Shown here: one piece after another, positions 54,606 through 64,000 of the stretch | Position numbering within the stretch: the stretch's first letter is position 1 | Layout of the letters: every line of letters starts with the position of its first letter | DNA from: Lantana camara | Lineage: Eukaryota; Streptophyta; Magnoliopsida; Lamiales; Verbenaceae | Reading direction: 5' to 3' | Length of the DNA: 64,000 bases | NCBI GenBank assembly: GCA_037501455.1 | Contig: CM074861.1 | Coordinates: 92,667,001-92,731,000 of the forward strand | Notes under the pieces: model-generated | Database searches by the model: none | Seen by the model: the letters and a program-made list of their open reading frames with translations, nothing else | What the model was told of the DNA's origin: nothing | Position numbers and translations under genes: made by a program

Positions 54606-55565
54606 TCACCTGTAGTTGTCATAAGTATGGGTAGGAAGTCCACAGAACCTGCAGCCCGGTTTCTGAGGTGGCTGTGGTGGTGCTGGAGCTCTTGGAGCCT
54701 TCTGTGACGGTCCTGCGGCTTTAAACTTCTTCCCGGAGTCTTTTGGTGCTGGAGTTGCTGAGTAAGCCATAGGTCTCTTTCCTGCACTCGATCCCTGTCC
54801 TGATCTGGAACCCGAAGCCTGTCCTGTACGAGGACTAGACCTCCTAGCAATGTCTGAATCCTCGACCTTTAAAGCTTTAGCAGTAGCTTTGGCCCAGGTA
54901 CTCGTGTTAGCTGCTTTCAACGCGTCCTGAATATCGGGCCGGAGTCCCTGTACGAACTGCATCGCCTTGTGAAAGTTATCATTCGCTATGTTGGGTGCAT
55001 AGCTAGAAAGTCTCTCGAATTCGGCGATATACTGGCCAACGGATCTCCCACCTTGTTTCAACTCTGTAAACTCTCTCAATTTGCGGGTACTGGAAGCTGG
55101 AGGAATAAACTTGTTCCTAAACTCCCGTACAAAGACCTCCCACGTGATATCTGTACCAGCAGCCTCCAAAACAATTTGCGGGTAGGCCTCGCCATGGATC
55201 AAAGTAAGGGTGCAGTGAGCCTTCTCCTGAGTATCACAGGGTATAAGCTGCCAAATCCTTTCAATCTCTTTTAGCCACATTTCAGCCTGTATATCATCGC
55301 CTTTATAGAACTTCGGGAGACGCTGATTCTGAAACTCCCGTAGTATAGCTGAAATGGGGTTTTCCTGGGGTGCTACTGGCGTTGGTGGAGAAGGAGGGAT
55401 CCTTTCTTGCAATCTCTGATCAATCAGCCCCACTACTGCATTTATAAAATCCTGAGGTTGTGCCTGGGCAGGTGGAGGAGGAGGTGATCTCTCGTGACGA
55501 TGGTGGCGGCGATGATGATGCCGATGTCTCGGAGATCGATCACGAGGATGTCTATCACGATCCAT
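54606..55565 (-). pseudogene. gag: Tekay-like gag
   Basis: ATG at 55565 opens a 319-codon frame with a very basic Arg/His-rich N-terminus (residues 1-30) and the retrotransposon gag core (about 80-210: LPKFYKGDDIQAEMWLKEIE, GRSVGQYIAEFERLSSYAPN). A Ser/Gly/Lys-rich linker and a first knuckle-like CRFCGLPTHTYDNY follow. It ends at TGA 54606-54608, an Arg CGA-to-TGA type change, and coding continues in frame. Confidence 0.92.
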
Positions 55566-55799
55566 CCTGAAATTAAATCACTACACATGCGTGGTTTGAT
55601 TAATAAATACAAATGTGTGCAAATAATTCCATAATATCAATAAGCACACATTCAAAGAAGATCAAGTAGCTCAGATAATGCAAGAAGACAAGTAAATCAA
55701 GTAATGCAATTAAATGCAGACTCTCAAATAACGAGTAATCCTATGCCATGCGACCTAGACTGACTTGATATGACTCGAGAACTTCGATTTTGCAACCGG

Positions 55800-55811
55800 G
55801 CTCTGATACCA
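55800..55811 (-). other. Tekay-like primer-binding site (initiator tRNA-Met)
   Basis: The minus strand reads TGGTATCAGAGC, eight bases from the LTR edge. Confidence 0.9.
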
Positions 55812-55819
55812 CCTGTAGA

Positions 55820-58476
55820 TGTAGCACCCTAATCCCAAGGCACTATATCCCCCGCACTATAGCCTCGACCCACATACGAAATGGACAATCCGTCCATAAA
55901 CCAAAACTATAGTGAACGGGTGACAATCAAAATAAACGAGCTAGGCGGGACACTCCCCCAACATAAATAAACCAAAACATGAAGTTAAGAGCGGAACCAA
56001 TTCAATGAATACGTATAGGTACCATATTTACCAATATATGTAATAGATACCACATTAACTATCAATACATTATCATCTCTTTATATCATATACATGCGTG
56101 AGTATTCAAAAGGTGATAACACAAAAAGGTAACAACTATCATGACATGATATACCAAAAGTTCTATACACGAAAGGTACAATGCTAGACCCGAGAAAATA
56201 TAAGACCTGACCGGACTCCCGCCTAGCACGACCACGCTCACGAGTACCTGAAAAGTGAAGTACCAGTCTACCGAAGACTGAGTGAGGGGCAATAAATATA
56301 TAACACACGTCACATGCAAGTCGTAGCCTCGGGTGAAGACTTGGAAACGAAAATAGATATATAGTTTAAAAATAACTTGTTCTTTGCCCGAGACTACAAC
56401 TAATCATTTTAACATGTTAACTTGATCATTTCATGAACATGTGGCCCCGACGAGTAAGGGTTATTCTCTAACCTTTACACCAATCGTGATCAATACGTGC
56501 TTGCATGATTCATTAAATACGTGATCATACATATCATTTAGTGCTCAAGTAGACATAATCATGATTAAAACATGCAATAACCCGAGGATAATCCGTGGTG
56601 CCAGATCCATCCCCAGTCTCCTTCTTCCTCCGGGTGATAGTGGGTTTACAAGGCCCAACTATCCACGACATGGTGTACGAAGGGAACATGACTCCCTACG
56701 CAAGGAACTCCTTCCACCACTAATCTCCTAGTGGCTTCAGGGGTGATCCCAATGAGGTGAGGATAATTCAAGAGTTACCCGTCAACCCTTGCTTTCCCGG
56801 TTGGCTCAAGAATTGCCCTCGGGCCCAAGTGCAATCATGACTCGCCAAAACATGCTTGAAATAATAATCAATCATGGCTTGCTTGCTTGAAATGTTTATA
56901 GTTTGAAAACATTTATACTTATAATAGGTTTTGGCTGAAAACAACACATAAGGGTTGTAAGGTTCTAAATACCTAGAACAAAACCTCACCTTTTCTTACA
57001 AAATGAAACAAGGATATGCTCTAAGGAGCCTGCTCCTCGTCCACGACCTCGTGACCTGTGCAAACACGACGTGTATACGTGAGACATAACTCGAAATGGA
57101 CCAAATATGACGAATGGCGAAAATACAACGAGATGACGAGCAATTCACAATGTGGCATGAAAACATCTTATTTCGGCACATAATCAATCATATAATAGCA
57201 ATTCGGGGTCAAAGAAATCATTAGTTCATGGTGCTAAAAATTTAATTTTATGTAGAATATTTTGTTCTGTCAGTCGTGCGGGAACGGTCGTTCCGGCTTC
57301 CCTTTGAAAATGGGAAGGGCCGTTCCCGTGGCCCTTTTAAAACGCGCCAACGTTTTCATTTTTAAAATGCGCTGAAGCTGGGAACGGCCCTTCCGGCATG
57401 CAAGCCAAAATGGGAAAGGCCATTCCCAAGCTCGGCCGCCTATTTTCATTTGAAAGAGTGGGAACGACCGTTCCCATAATGCCTTGAGGCGGGAATGGCC
57501 GTTCCCCGTTTCTGCAACTGAAAAACAGAGCAGAAACAAAGCAGCAGCTACGGCAACAACAATTCAAGCAACAAAGTTCCAAGTTTGATCAATAAAGCCA
57601 ATAATTTCTGGTAATAATCATGCATACATGTTCAAAAGATGATAATATATAACTTAAACTCATAAACCATGGAAAATCATCAAGAAATCAAAGTTGCAAC
57701 CTCAAGCTTATTTTGATCATTCAAGCTCAATTCTTCCAAGAATTTCATGAATAAATCATGCTATGATCACATATTCATGCCTTGATCAACAAATAATCCA
57801 TTTATGCCATAATTCTCAAACCCTAGCTCACATATAAATGCTCTAGAATCATCAATTCATGCAAAACACCCACCTTGAAGCTAAAGAAATGAAGAAAAAA
57901 GATGATGAAGATGATCAAGCTTCAAATCTTCAAAGATTTCTTGAAATTCTTGATGGTCAAGATGAAATTCTCATCTTTCCTTTTCCTTCTTGAAACCGAG
58001 AGTGAGGGAAGCACTTATGTTGGGAAATTTTGGATAAAAATGATCAAGGAAGATCATGGAAGCAATATACCGTGATTCATTTCTTGGAAATGTGTGAAAT
58101 GCCAAGATTTGCAATTTAATCCCTTAAATGTTTAAGTCATGCAATTAAGTATATAGGGTTTTGAAATATGCTCACTTAAGCCCTTACAAGTTTATGCAAT
58201 TAAGTCCCTAAAGTTAGAAAATGATCAATTAGGGACAAGTTCGGTAATTAAAGCACTCTCGGTAATTGTTTTACGTAATAAATATTTTCCATGACTTGAA
58301 ATAATTTTTCCAATGATAAGAATTCACATAATTCATATAAATAATGTTTCATGAATTTTATAAAAATATGAGATATCACGTAGGAAAATAGAAATTTAAA
58401 AGAATTAAAATAAATCCTACGCTCAAAAACTCACACGTGACGTGCTTACCTGTTCATCCGGAACCGGGGCGTTACA
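55820..58476 (-). repeat. Tekay-like 5' LTR
   Basis: 2657 bp and without the MITE, so it shows the ancestral LTR length. Confidence 0.95.
57281..57516 (-). promoter_or_regulatory. Six short palindromes in the Tekay-like LTR
   Basis: GGAACGGTCGTTCC at 57281, GGGAAGGGCCGTTCCC at 57312, GGGAACGGCCCTTCC at 57380, GGGAAAGGCCATTCCC at 57412, GGGAACGACCGTTCCC at 57470 and GGGAATGGCCGTTCCC at 57501. Centres are about 32, 68, 32, 58 and 31 bp apart: three pairs. All six also occur in the other LTR, where the MITE sits between copies 2 and 3. Confidence 0.85.
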
Positions 58477-58481
58477 GAGTA

Positions 58482-58731
58482 TGCCATTGATTCTTGGGAG
58501 GCCATTTTTAGCCATGGCCGGAGCGATTATTGATATTAAAAATGGGCTTCTCACGTTCAACATAGGGGAGGAAAGAATGGAGTTTAGGATTATTAGTCCT
58601 ATGAATCCACCACCGATTTCGGATGAGTGTTGCAAGATCGAGGCTATCATTGAGCCTCCGGTAAGTATGGTGCAAATCCAAGAGAAATTAGATCTGGTTT
58701 TAGAGGGGTAGGGCCAACACGTTTTTACGCA
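58482..58731 (+). pseudogene. Athila protease relic (3' part)
   Basis: Continues the protease interrupted at 48065. It contains LILGRPFLAMAGAIIDIKNG, the conserved ILGRPF flap-to-C-terminal block. It ends at TAG 58709-58711, and no RT follows where it would be expected. Confidence 0.88.
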
Positions 58732-59150
58732 TTAAATTCCCAAATTTTACAAATCAGTTCCCCCTCCCCCCTCAAACACACAAAACACACGAGATACATA
58801 CACTAGTAACAGCAGCAGCTCCTCACGCACGAAACCACCACCTCGCCGCCAGTCTGCCGCCTCCGGTAGCTTTTTCGACGAGTGCCACACCACAAGCACA
58901 CACACACTCTTAGCTCTTGATACTTGGTAAGCTATCTCCCTCTTCTAGTATGACTTTTGAATTAATTCCTCCAATCAAAGAATTGAACCTAGGATTTAAA
59001 TTGTAAATTTATGATGAATTTTGGGATGAAATTGATGAATTTGGATAGGTTATGCATGCTAGAGTTAGGGTGGATGAATTGGAGAGAATTTAACTTGAAT
59101 TTTATTGAGTTTCTAGGTCACCCTAATCTCTATTTGTTTCGTGTCAGTTG
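58732..59150 (+). other. Athila spacer with leader-like exon and splice donor
   Basis: Noncoding and CA-rich (58760-58920), resembling a 5' leader. It is followed by TTG|GTAAGC at 58927, a good splice donor. The matching acceptor TTATTGCAG is at 62763-62771, just before the ATG of the 3' ORF. The splice is inferred. Confidence 0.45.
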
Positions 59151-60454
59151 TATCCTGTAACGCCCCGGTTTTTCATTTGTACAAATATGCCGTATGTGTT
59201 TATAAATTGTTATTAGTTTATTTTTTTTATTTTTTTTATTTCATTAAATTGGAATTTATTTAAATCGATAATTAATAATTAATGTTAATTAATCATGTTT
59301 TAATTATGCTAATTAATTAATTTCATTAATCATTGACTCTAATTTTAATTTAAAAATGAAATATAAATATGTTTATTTAATTTGGAAATGATATGAAATT
59401 GTTAACGTTTGTGCATGAGTGATTTAATCGTGCGTCGTTCTTATATGATTTGATATCGAAATTTCATGAAAATTTAGTATGTTGTAGATTTATGTGTTAT
59501 GAACATGTCTATATGCTCATTTTATGTTTTCAATATCGTTTGACGTGGTAACGAATTTATTTTGAGTTGTGGAACCAAATCGGGGGCTAACGAGCAATTA
59601 GCGCACCCTTGGTTCCGTATGTGATATCTTGAGCTCGGGAACTCGGATTCGAGTTTCGTCAACTTCGTCGAACTCGTATCAAAGATTCAGGTTTAATAAA
59701 CCCAACCGCATATTTTTCTAGGCTCGTTTCAACCTTCGAATTTTGCCCGAAACATGATGAACCTAAATGACCACCTTCCACTATTTTAACCATAACTTGA
59801 ATCATAGTTAACCAAATGGAGTGAAATTTGGACCCACATGACTCTCACTTAACCCTTAAACCAGTCAACATCTCCCTCATTTCATTTCATACACCAAGAG
59901 AATATATTTTCAGCTGCAAACCGAGACACCCTTGATGCTCCAAGAGAAACACTATTTATTTTCTTCCTCAAGAGCTCAATACTCTTCCATCTCTTCCCAT
60001 ACTTGAAAGGTAAGCTTGGAATGTTGTTCTCTATCTTCTTTTCATTCTTTTAAATGTAATTTGGTTAATTTTATTGGAGGTTTAAGCATGCTATGGATTA
60101 ATGGATGAATAGTTAGGTTAAAATGAAATTCTTGAATATCTATGCTATCATGTAATTTCGTGGCTGTTTTGTATGGATTTCATGCATGTTTTCTTGATCT
60201 TAGCTCCCGTGATTTGCTTCTCCTCATTGCCTTTGTTGCTGCTGTGATTAACGGATAAAAATAGAGGGTTTTTAGCAAACTTTAAGGCATGTTAATGTTG
60301 AGTTTTCCTTTCCTTCCCTTGCTGTCAGTTTTAGGTCAGTTTTGGGGGAATATTTGTGTTGTTTTGTTACTGAATTTGCTGCCTTAGAGTGCCTGTTTGT
60401 TGCTGCTGCTCTTTGCATTTTCTTCCCCTATTTTACTGATCTGTTCTGCAACGC

Positions 60455-60470
60455 TCTCCCCGGGCGGGGA
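60455..60470 (+). other. Single palindrome in the solo LTR
   Basis: CTCCCCGGGCGGGGAG has 6-bp arms around GGGC. It is unlike the six-copy arrays of the other LTRs. Confidence 0.5.
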
Positions 60471-60544
60471 GTGCCTGCTGCTGCTTCTTTTCCCCTTTTT
60501 CTGCTGCTTCTTTCTTCATTTGCTGCTACTTCTTTCTTGCTGAT

Positions 60545-60556
<12 letters not shown>

Positions 60557-60592
<36 letters not shown>
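60557..60592. repeat. (TA)n microsatellite
   Basis: About 18 TA dinucleotides within the solo LTR, inside a CTGCTG-rich region. Confidence 0.95.
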
Positions 60593-60593
<1 letters not shown>

Positions 60594-60917
60594 CCTGCTG
60601 CTCCTTTTCTTCTTTTTGCTGCTGCTTTCTTCAATTGCCGCTGCTTCTCTTCTTTGGTTGCTGTCGTGCAGTATATGTATATATATAGTATTGTGTATGT
60701 TGATGCATGGTGTGAATTAGTATGTGTGTGCATGGTATATATGTATATATATATTTATGATGTACGTAGGATATATATATATAAATACATGTACTTTGTG
60801 TAATGTATTGCATGCATGGGTTTATTTACATATTTGCATGCATTAAATGTGTGTGTACGTGTATATACCTATATATATATATATATTTATATATTGTATA
60901 TGTATTATTATATGTTC

Positions 60918-60919
<2 letters not shown>

Positions 60920-60967
<48 letters not shown>
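60920..60967. repeat. (AT)n microsatellite
   Basis: About 24 AT dinucleotides within the solo LTR; shorter TA runs lie at 60670-60900. Confidence 0.95.
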
Positions 60968-60971
<4 letters not shown>

Positions 60972-62776
60972 TGATATTAAATGTTATTTAAATACATGAT
61001 TTAATATATATTTTATGTATGGTTTAATTTATTTCAATTTTAGAATTTAATTATTATTTATTTCGCGTTATTAATATTTGTCTAATTTCTAATTGTGAAC
61101 GTGAAATAGTACGTGTTATGATTGTTATATGAAACTTTCATGTATGGAATATCTTGAATGAAATACTTGGTAATGTAACTTCTTAACATGATTTATACCT
61201 CGTATGCATCTCATATCATATGCATAACATGTCGTGCATCGTATATGCTTCATATGAGGTCTTGAGTCTCACATATACACTATGTTGTCTTTGTACAGTT
61301 TTCTCCAGGGCGGAGATGCCGGGTTCATAAGACACTTTCGAGTCTTCCTTTCTTCTTAGTATTTTTCGGTAAGAGGCGTTCAGGTGGGTTTCTCTTCTAT
61401 TAGCTATGATGACTTAATATATCCTTATGTGAAGTTTTAAGCCAAAATATTATATATATGTATATATATCGAGTCTTTTCAAAAGAGTCTATGATTTTCA
61501 ACGTAAAGCCCTTTTTCCTTTCATGAATCCCTTACCAAATGTTTTGGCGAGATCAGTGAACACATTATTTATGGGGGCCCGGGACTATGTGTACGTGGCT
61601 ATCCGGGGAAGCTCGGGCTGACGGTGATCCCCGTGCACTAGTCCCAACAAATAATAACGACGGAACGGATCTCATTAGAACTTTTGATGAGAAAACGCTA
61701 GTCAAGCAATGAGGACTCATGAACCTCATTGCTACAATGTATGAGGTGCCGGGTCTTGCAAGCCCGTCCACCGCCCGGAGGAAGAAGGTGTAAGTGTTTA
61801 TGAATATGAATGAATGATTATGATTATGAAAGATTATGAATGAATGAATGATTGTTGCATGATCGGTAATGAATGAACAAATCGACTATGCACACACGAG
61901 GAGAAGGTTGGAGATTATGCACGCCCACTCGTCGGGCCATGAAACCTTATGAATGGTATATATGAATTTGATAGTTGTAATCCCGAGCGTTATTTTCCTT
62001 TGTTTTACCCACTTGGGGAAATATCTTAAAAACCTCGCACGGGATTATAGCGTGCAGGTGTGGGTGTTAAATTCTGCGATATATATATATCTTATACCTT
62101 GTTTTATACCCACCAGTCTCTTAAAGACTGAACCCAGCTTTGTTTTCAGTTTCTTTGCAGGTTTGGAGTGCTAGGCGGGAAGTCGAGCCGATCAAGTCGA
62201 TTGGTTAAGCTTAGGTCACTTCATATGCATTTTGTAATTTGATTGAATTTTCATGAATGAATAAATATTATGACTATGATTATGATCATAAAATTAGGGT
62301 TATGTGCGAATTTTCAGGAATAAGTCTTTGTGCTAGTTGAATACGTTATGTGGCTTGAATTGGTACTGAAGGGTATGCTATGCTTCCGCATTTGTCATTT
62401 ATCTTTGTTCTTTATAATTTGGTTGCGAAGGTTTAGTTCCCGCCTAGCCTTATGAGTGAGTGAGTCCCCGTTCGCTATGAGCTGGATTCATGTATGGATT
62501 TTCCATTTCATGGGTGGATCGGGCTCATAGTGCGGGGGATGTGGTGCCTTTTCGGTTGGGGTTGCTACATATCCAAATTTTGGGGTTGGATGTGGAGAAT
62601 TTTGAGCTTGATTCGTGATAATGTAGGGTAATGTTAATTTGAGTTGGGTAGGTTGAAGAATTTTAGCTAAAACTCATACCCTAGGATAATGCACACAAGG
62701 TGTTTGATATTTTGTCTGAGTAAAGAATGATTGATATTTGTGTGCTACTTTGGTATAATTGTTTATTGCAGGACGG

Positions 62777-64000
62777 ATGGGGCGTTCTAAGCGTGATCGG
62801 CCCAATGAGGCCTTCACTTTCTCAGACCCCGTTGGTTGTCAACCGTGGGGGTCGGTCAATATAACTGTGAATGATTTGGATAATCCGTATGGAAAGACTT
62901 TGACAAGGAATATCATGGCCACTCGGTTCTTTAGGGAAACGCTGTTGGAGAAACTCGGGGTTTAGGAGGAGGTGAAAAGGCTTTTTAACAACATTGGTTG
63001 GTTACCTTTTCTCACTAAGATGGATATCACATATGTAGAGTTGACCGCCGCCTTCTTCACCACTATGGCCTTTGATCCGGTGGATAACAAGCTGACCTTT
63101 TCTTTCGATAGCTGGGTGACTCATACTTTGGAGACGGATAGGATAAGGGAAATCCTACACTTTCCGGGTCATGCTACTTCTTATTTGCCTAAGTGGGATA
63201 GTGCACAGAGAGAGGAGGTGTGGAGGTCTTTCCCGCTGCACGAAGGTGCCCCGAATTACTCCACTCGAAATACAAAGGATAGCTACTTAGATTCTTTAGC
63301 TTGGAGGATTGTGCATAGGATTTTGGTTGTAGGATTTTATGCTCGGCACGAGAATGACAGCCACGTCAATGAGTTGGAGCTGGGGATCATGTCCATGATG
63401 AAGACTGGCACTAAATTCGATGGCACGAATGAGTTCCCCTGGAGGCTAAGAGAGATTGCGGGAATGACAGGGACGATTGCCCATGGAGCTTATGTGACTA
63501 TGTTTGCCCGTCTGGTGGGATGGAGGCCCAAGGTTCAGTTGCCCATTGAGTTCGGTGTGTGTCTTGATACGCAGCCCTTGTTGGATTTGGGTGTGGCCAT
63601 CAAATGGGAATCTGGAAGACTCAGGGACCAAGTCTTGCCTTTGTGGCCAATTAAGGACAGGGATAGATTCATTCGGATGTATGGTTGGGGCATTGCATGA
63701 TTTGAGGATCTCTCTGATGTGCAGAAAGCACTTTTGGCTCAGATTCCCGACAGGCCGGACAATGAGTTTCAGGTTCGCTGCCGTGTTGCGATGGTTGTTG
63801 ATGATGATGATGAGGAGGATACCCCGACAAGTTTAAGGGGTTTTAACATGGAGTTGGCTGGGTTAAGAGCGGATGTGACCGTCATGCACATGAAATTGGA
63901 AGATTTGGAGCAGTATGTGGATGAGAGATTTGAGGCCTGGCAAACTCATGTTGATGCACAGTTTAAGGAGCTGCACACCCATCTTGATCAGTACTTTCGA
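62777..64000 (+). pseudogene. Athila ORF-1-like protein, open at the right edge
   Basis: ATG 62777 follows a splice-acceptor-like TTATTGCAG by five bases. One frame runs to the window end with two stops: TAG at 62963-62965 and TGA at 63698-63700. The protein resembles the ATHILA ORF-1 family of plant retrotransposons. It has a short basic start (MGRSKRDRPNEAF), then GWLPFLTKMDITYVELTAAF, FSFDSWVTHTLETDRIREIL, DSLAWRIVHRILVVGFYAR and TIAHGAYVTMFARLVG. An acidic DDDDEED stretch leads into a coiled coil from about 63850. No signal peptide or clear transmembrane segment is seen, so there is no direct evidence for an envelope role. Its position 3' of gag-protease behind an acceptor fits a separately spliced message. 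A diverged plant-mobile-domain-type gene is the alternative. Confidence 0.7.

Larger units (their letters stand above)
48066..58476 (-). mobile_element. Complete chromodomain Ty3/gypsy element (Tekay/Del-like)
   Basis: LTRs of 2976 and 2657 bp, TGTAGC...GTTACA on the plus strand, flanked by gagta (48061-48065 and 58477-58481). PBS and polypurine tract are on the minus strand. The order gag, protease, RT, RNase H, integrase, chromodomain marks a chromovirus. About 65 LTR substitutions (about 2.5 %) make it older than copia-1, copia-2 and Tat-1. The coding region has several stops and frameshifts. Confidence 0.95.
59156..62569 (+). mobile_element. 3.4-kb solo LTR, Tekay/Del-like
   Basis: TGTAACGCCCCGG at the start and GGGGTTGCTACA at the end, flanked by the perfect 5-bp duplication tatcc (59151-59155 and 62570-62574). 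The ends resemble those of the Tekay-like LTR read on its own strand (TGTAACACCCCGG, GGGTGCTACA). Internal phrases such as ggaggaagaag and agtgcgggggat are also shared, so it is a related but different subfamily. No internal region is present, as after LTR-LTR recombination. Confidence 0.9.
44309..64000 (+). mobile_element. Athila-type Ty3/gypsy element, open at the right edge
   Basis: 5' LTR, Athila-like PBS, gag and protease relic, long spacer, then a 3' ORF running off the window. The protease is split by the Tekay-like element and the spacer by a solo LTR. No RT, RNase H or integrase of this element is visible, so it looks like a pol-less derivative. The target duplication cannot be checked because the 3' end is outside. 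Confidence 0.8.

Noticed and set aside
60342..60991. Frames rich in Tyr-Ile repeats on both strands
   Set aside because: Translations of TA microsatellites in the solo LTR.
62777..64000. Envelope-like protein
   Set aside because: No signal peptide, transmembrane segment or cleavage motif seen in the visible part; ORF-1-like is the safer name.

Overview
The window is plant nuclear DNA, most likely from a eudicot. It is AT-rich and intron-bearing, and almost all of it is LTR retrotransposons nested inside one another. No bacterial features, rRNA genes or intact cellular housekeeping genes are visible. The species cannot be told from sequence alone.

Layout. (1) 161-2860, minus: a broken plant-mobile-domain gene with one intron. 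(2) 3636-13632, plus: a complete Ty1/copia element (copia-1) whose LTRs look identical. Its polyprotein is interrupted by one in-frame stop. (3) 13.6-17.4 kb: an exon-like scrap cut by copia-1, an LTR-like stretch, a CACTA-like terminus and a TIR element. (4) 17516-29117: a ~0.9 kb TIR element split by a complete Ty3/gypsy Tat-type element (Tat-1, 18053-28732, minus). Tat-1 carries gag, protease-RT-double RNase H, integrase and an antisense intron-containing gene with its own TATA box. (5) 29.6-34.8 kb plus 44226-44308: part of a second, older Tat element (Tat-2). (6) 34825-44225, minus: copia-2, with near-identical LTRs around a badly decayed interior, inserted in the Tat-2 integrase. (7) 44309 to beyond the right edge, plus: an Athila-type element inserted in the same integrase 83 bp away. 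It keeps gag, protease and a 3' ORF, but no RT or integrase is visible. (8) 48066-58476, minus: a chromodomain (Tekay/Del-like) Ty3/gypsy element inside the Athila protease. (9) 59156-62569: a 3.4 kb solo LTR inside the Athila spacer.

Target-site duplications confirm five complete insertions: ggctg, tagtg, cgagc, gagta and tatcc. LTR mismatches counted by eye give a relative order. copia-1 has none seen, copia-2 about 10 in 1933, Tat-1 about 6 in 593, and Tekay about 65 in 2657. Tat-2 and Athila must be older than what sits inside them.

The most unusual signals are not genes. The Athila and Tekay LTRs each carry six short palindromes arranged as three pairs with 31-35 bp between pair members. 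The copia-2 LTR carries six CACGTG boxes in 69 bp upstream of its TATA box. Both copia leaders carry a GC-rich hairpin block and four spaced copies of a near-palindromic 19-mer. These are candidate regulatory or RNA-packaging structures.
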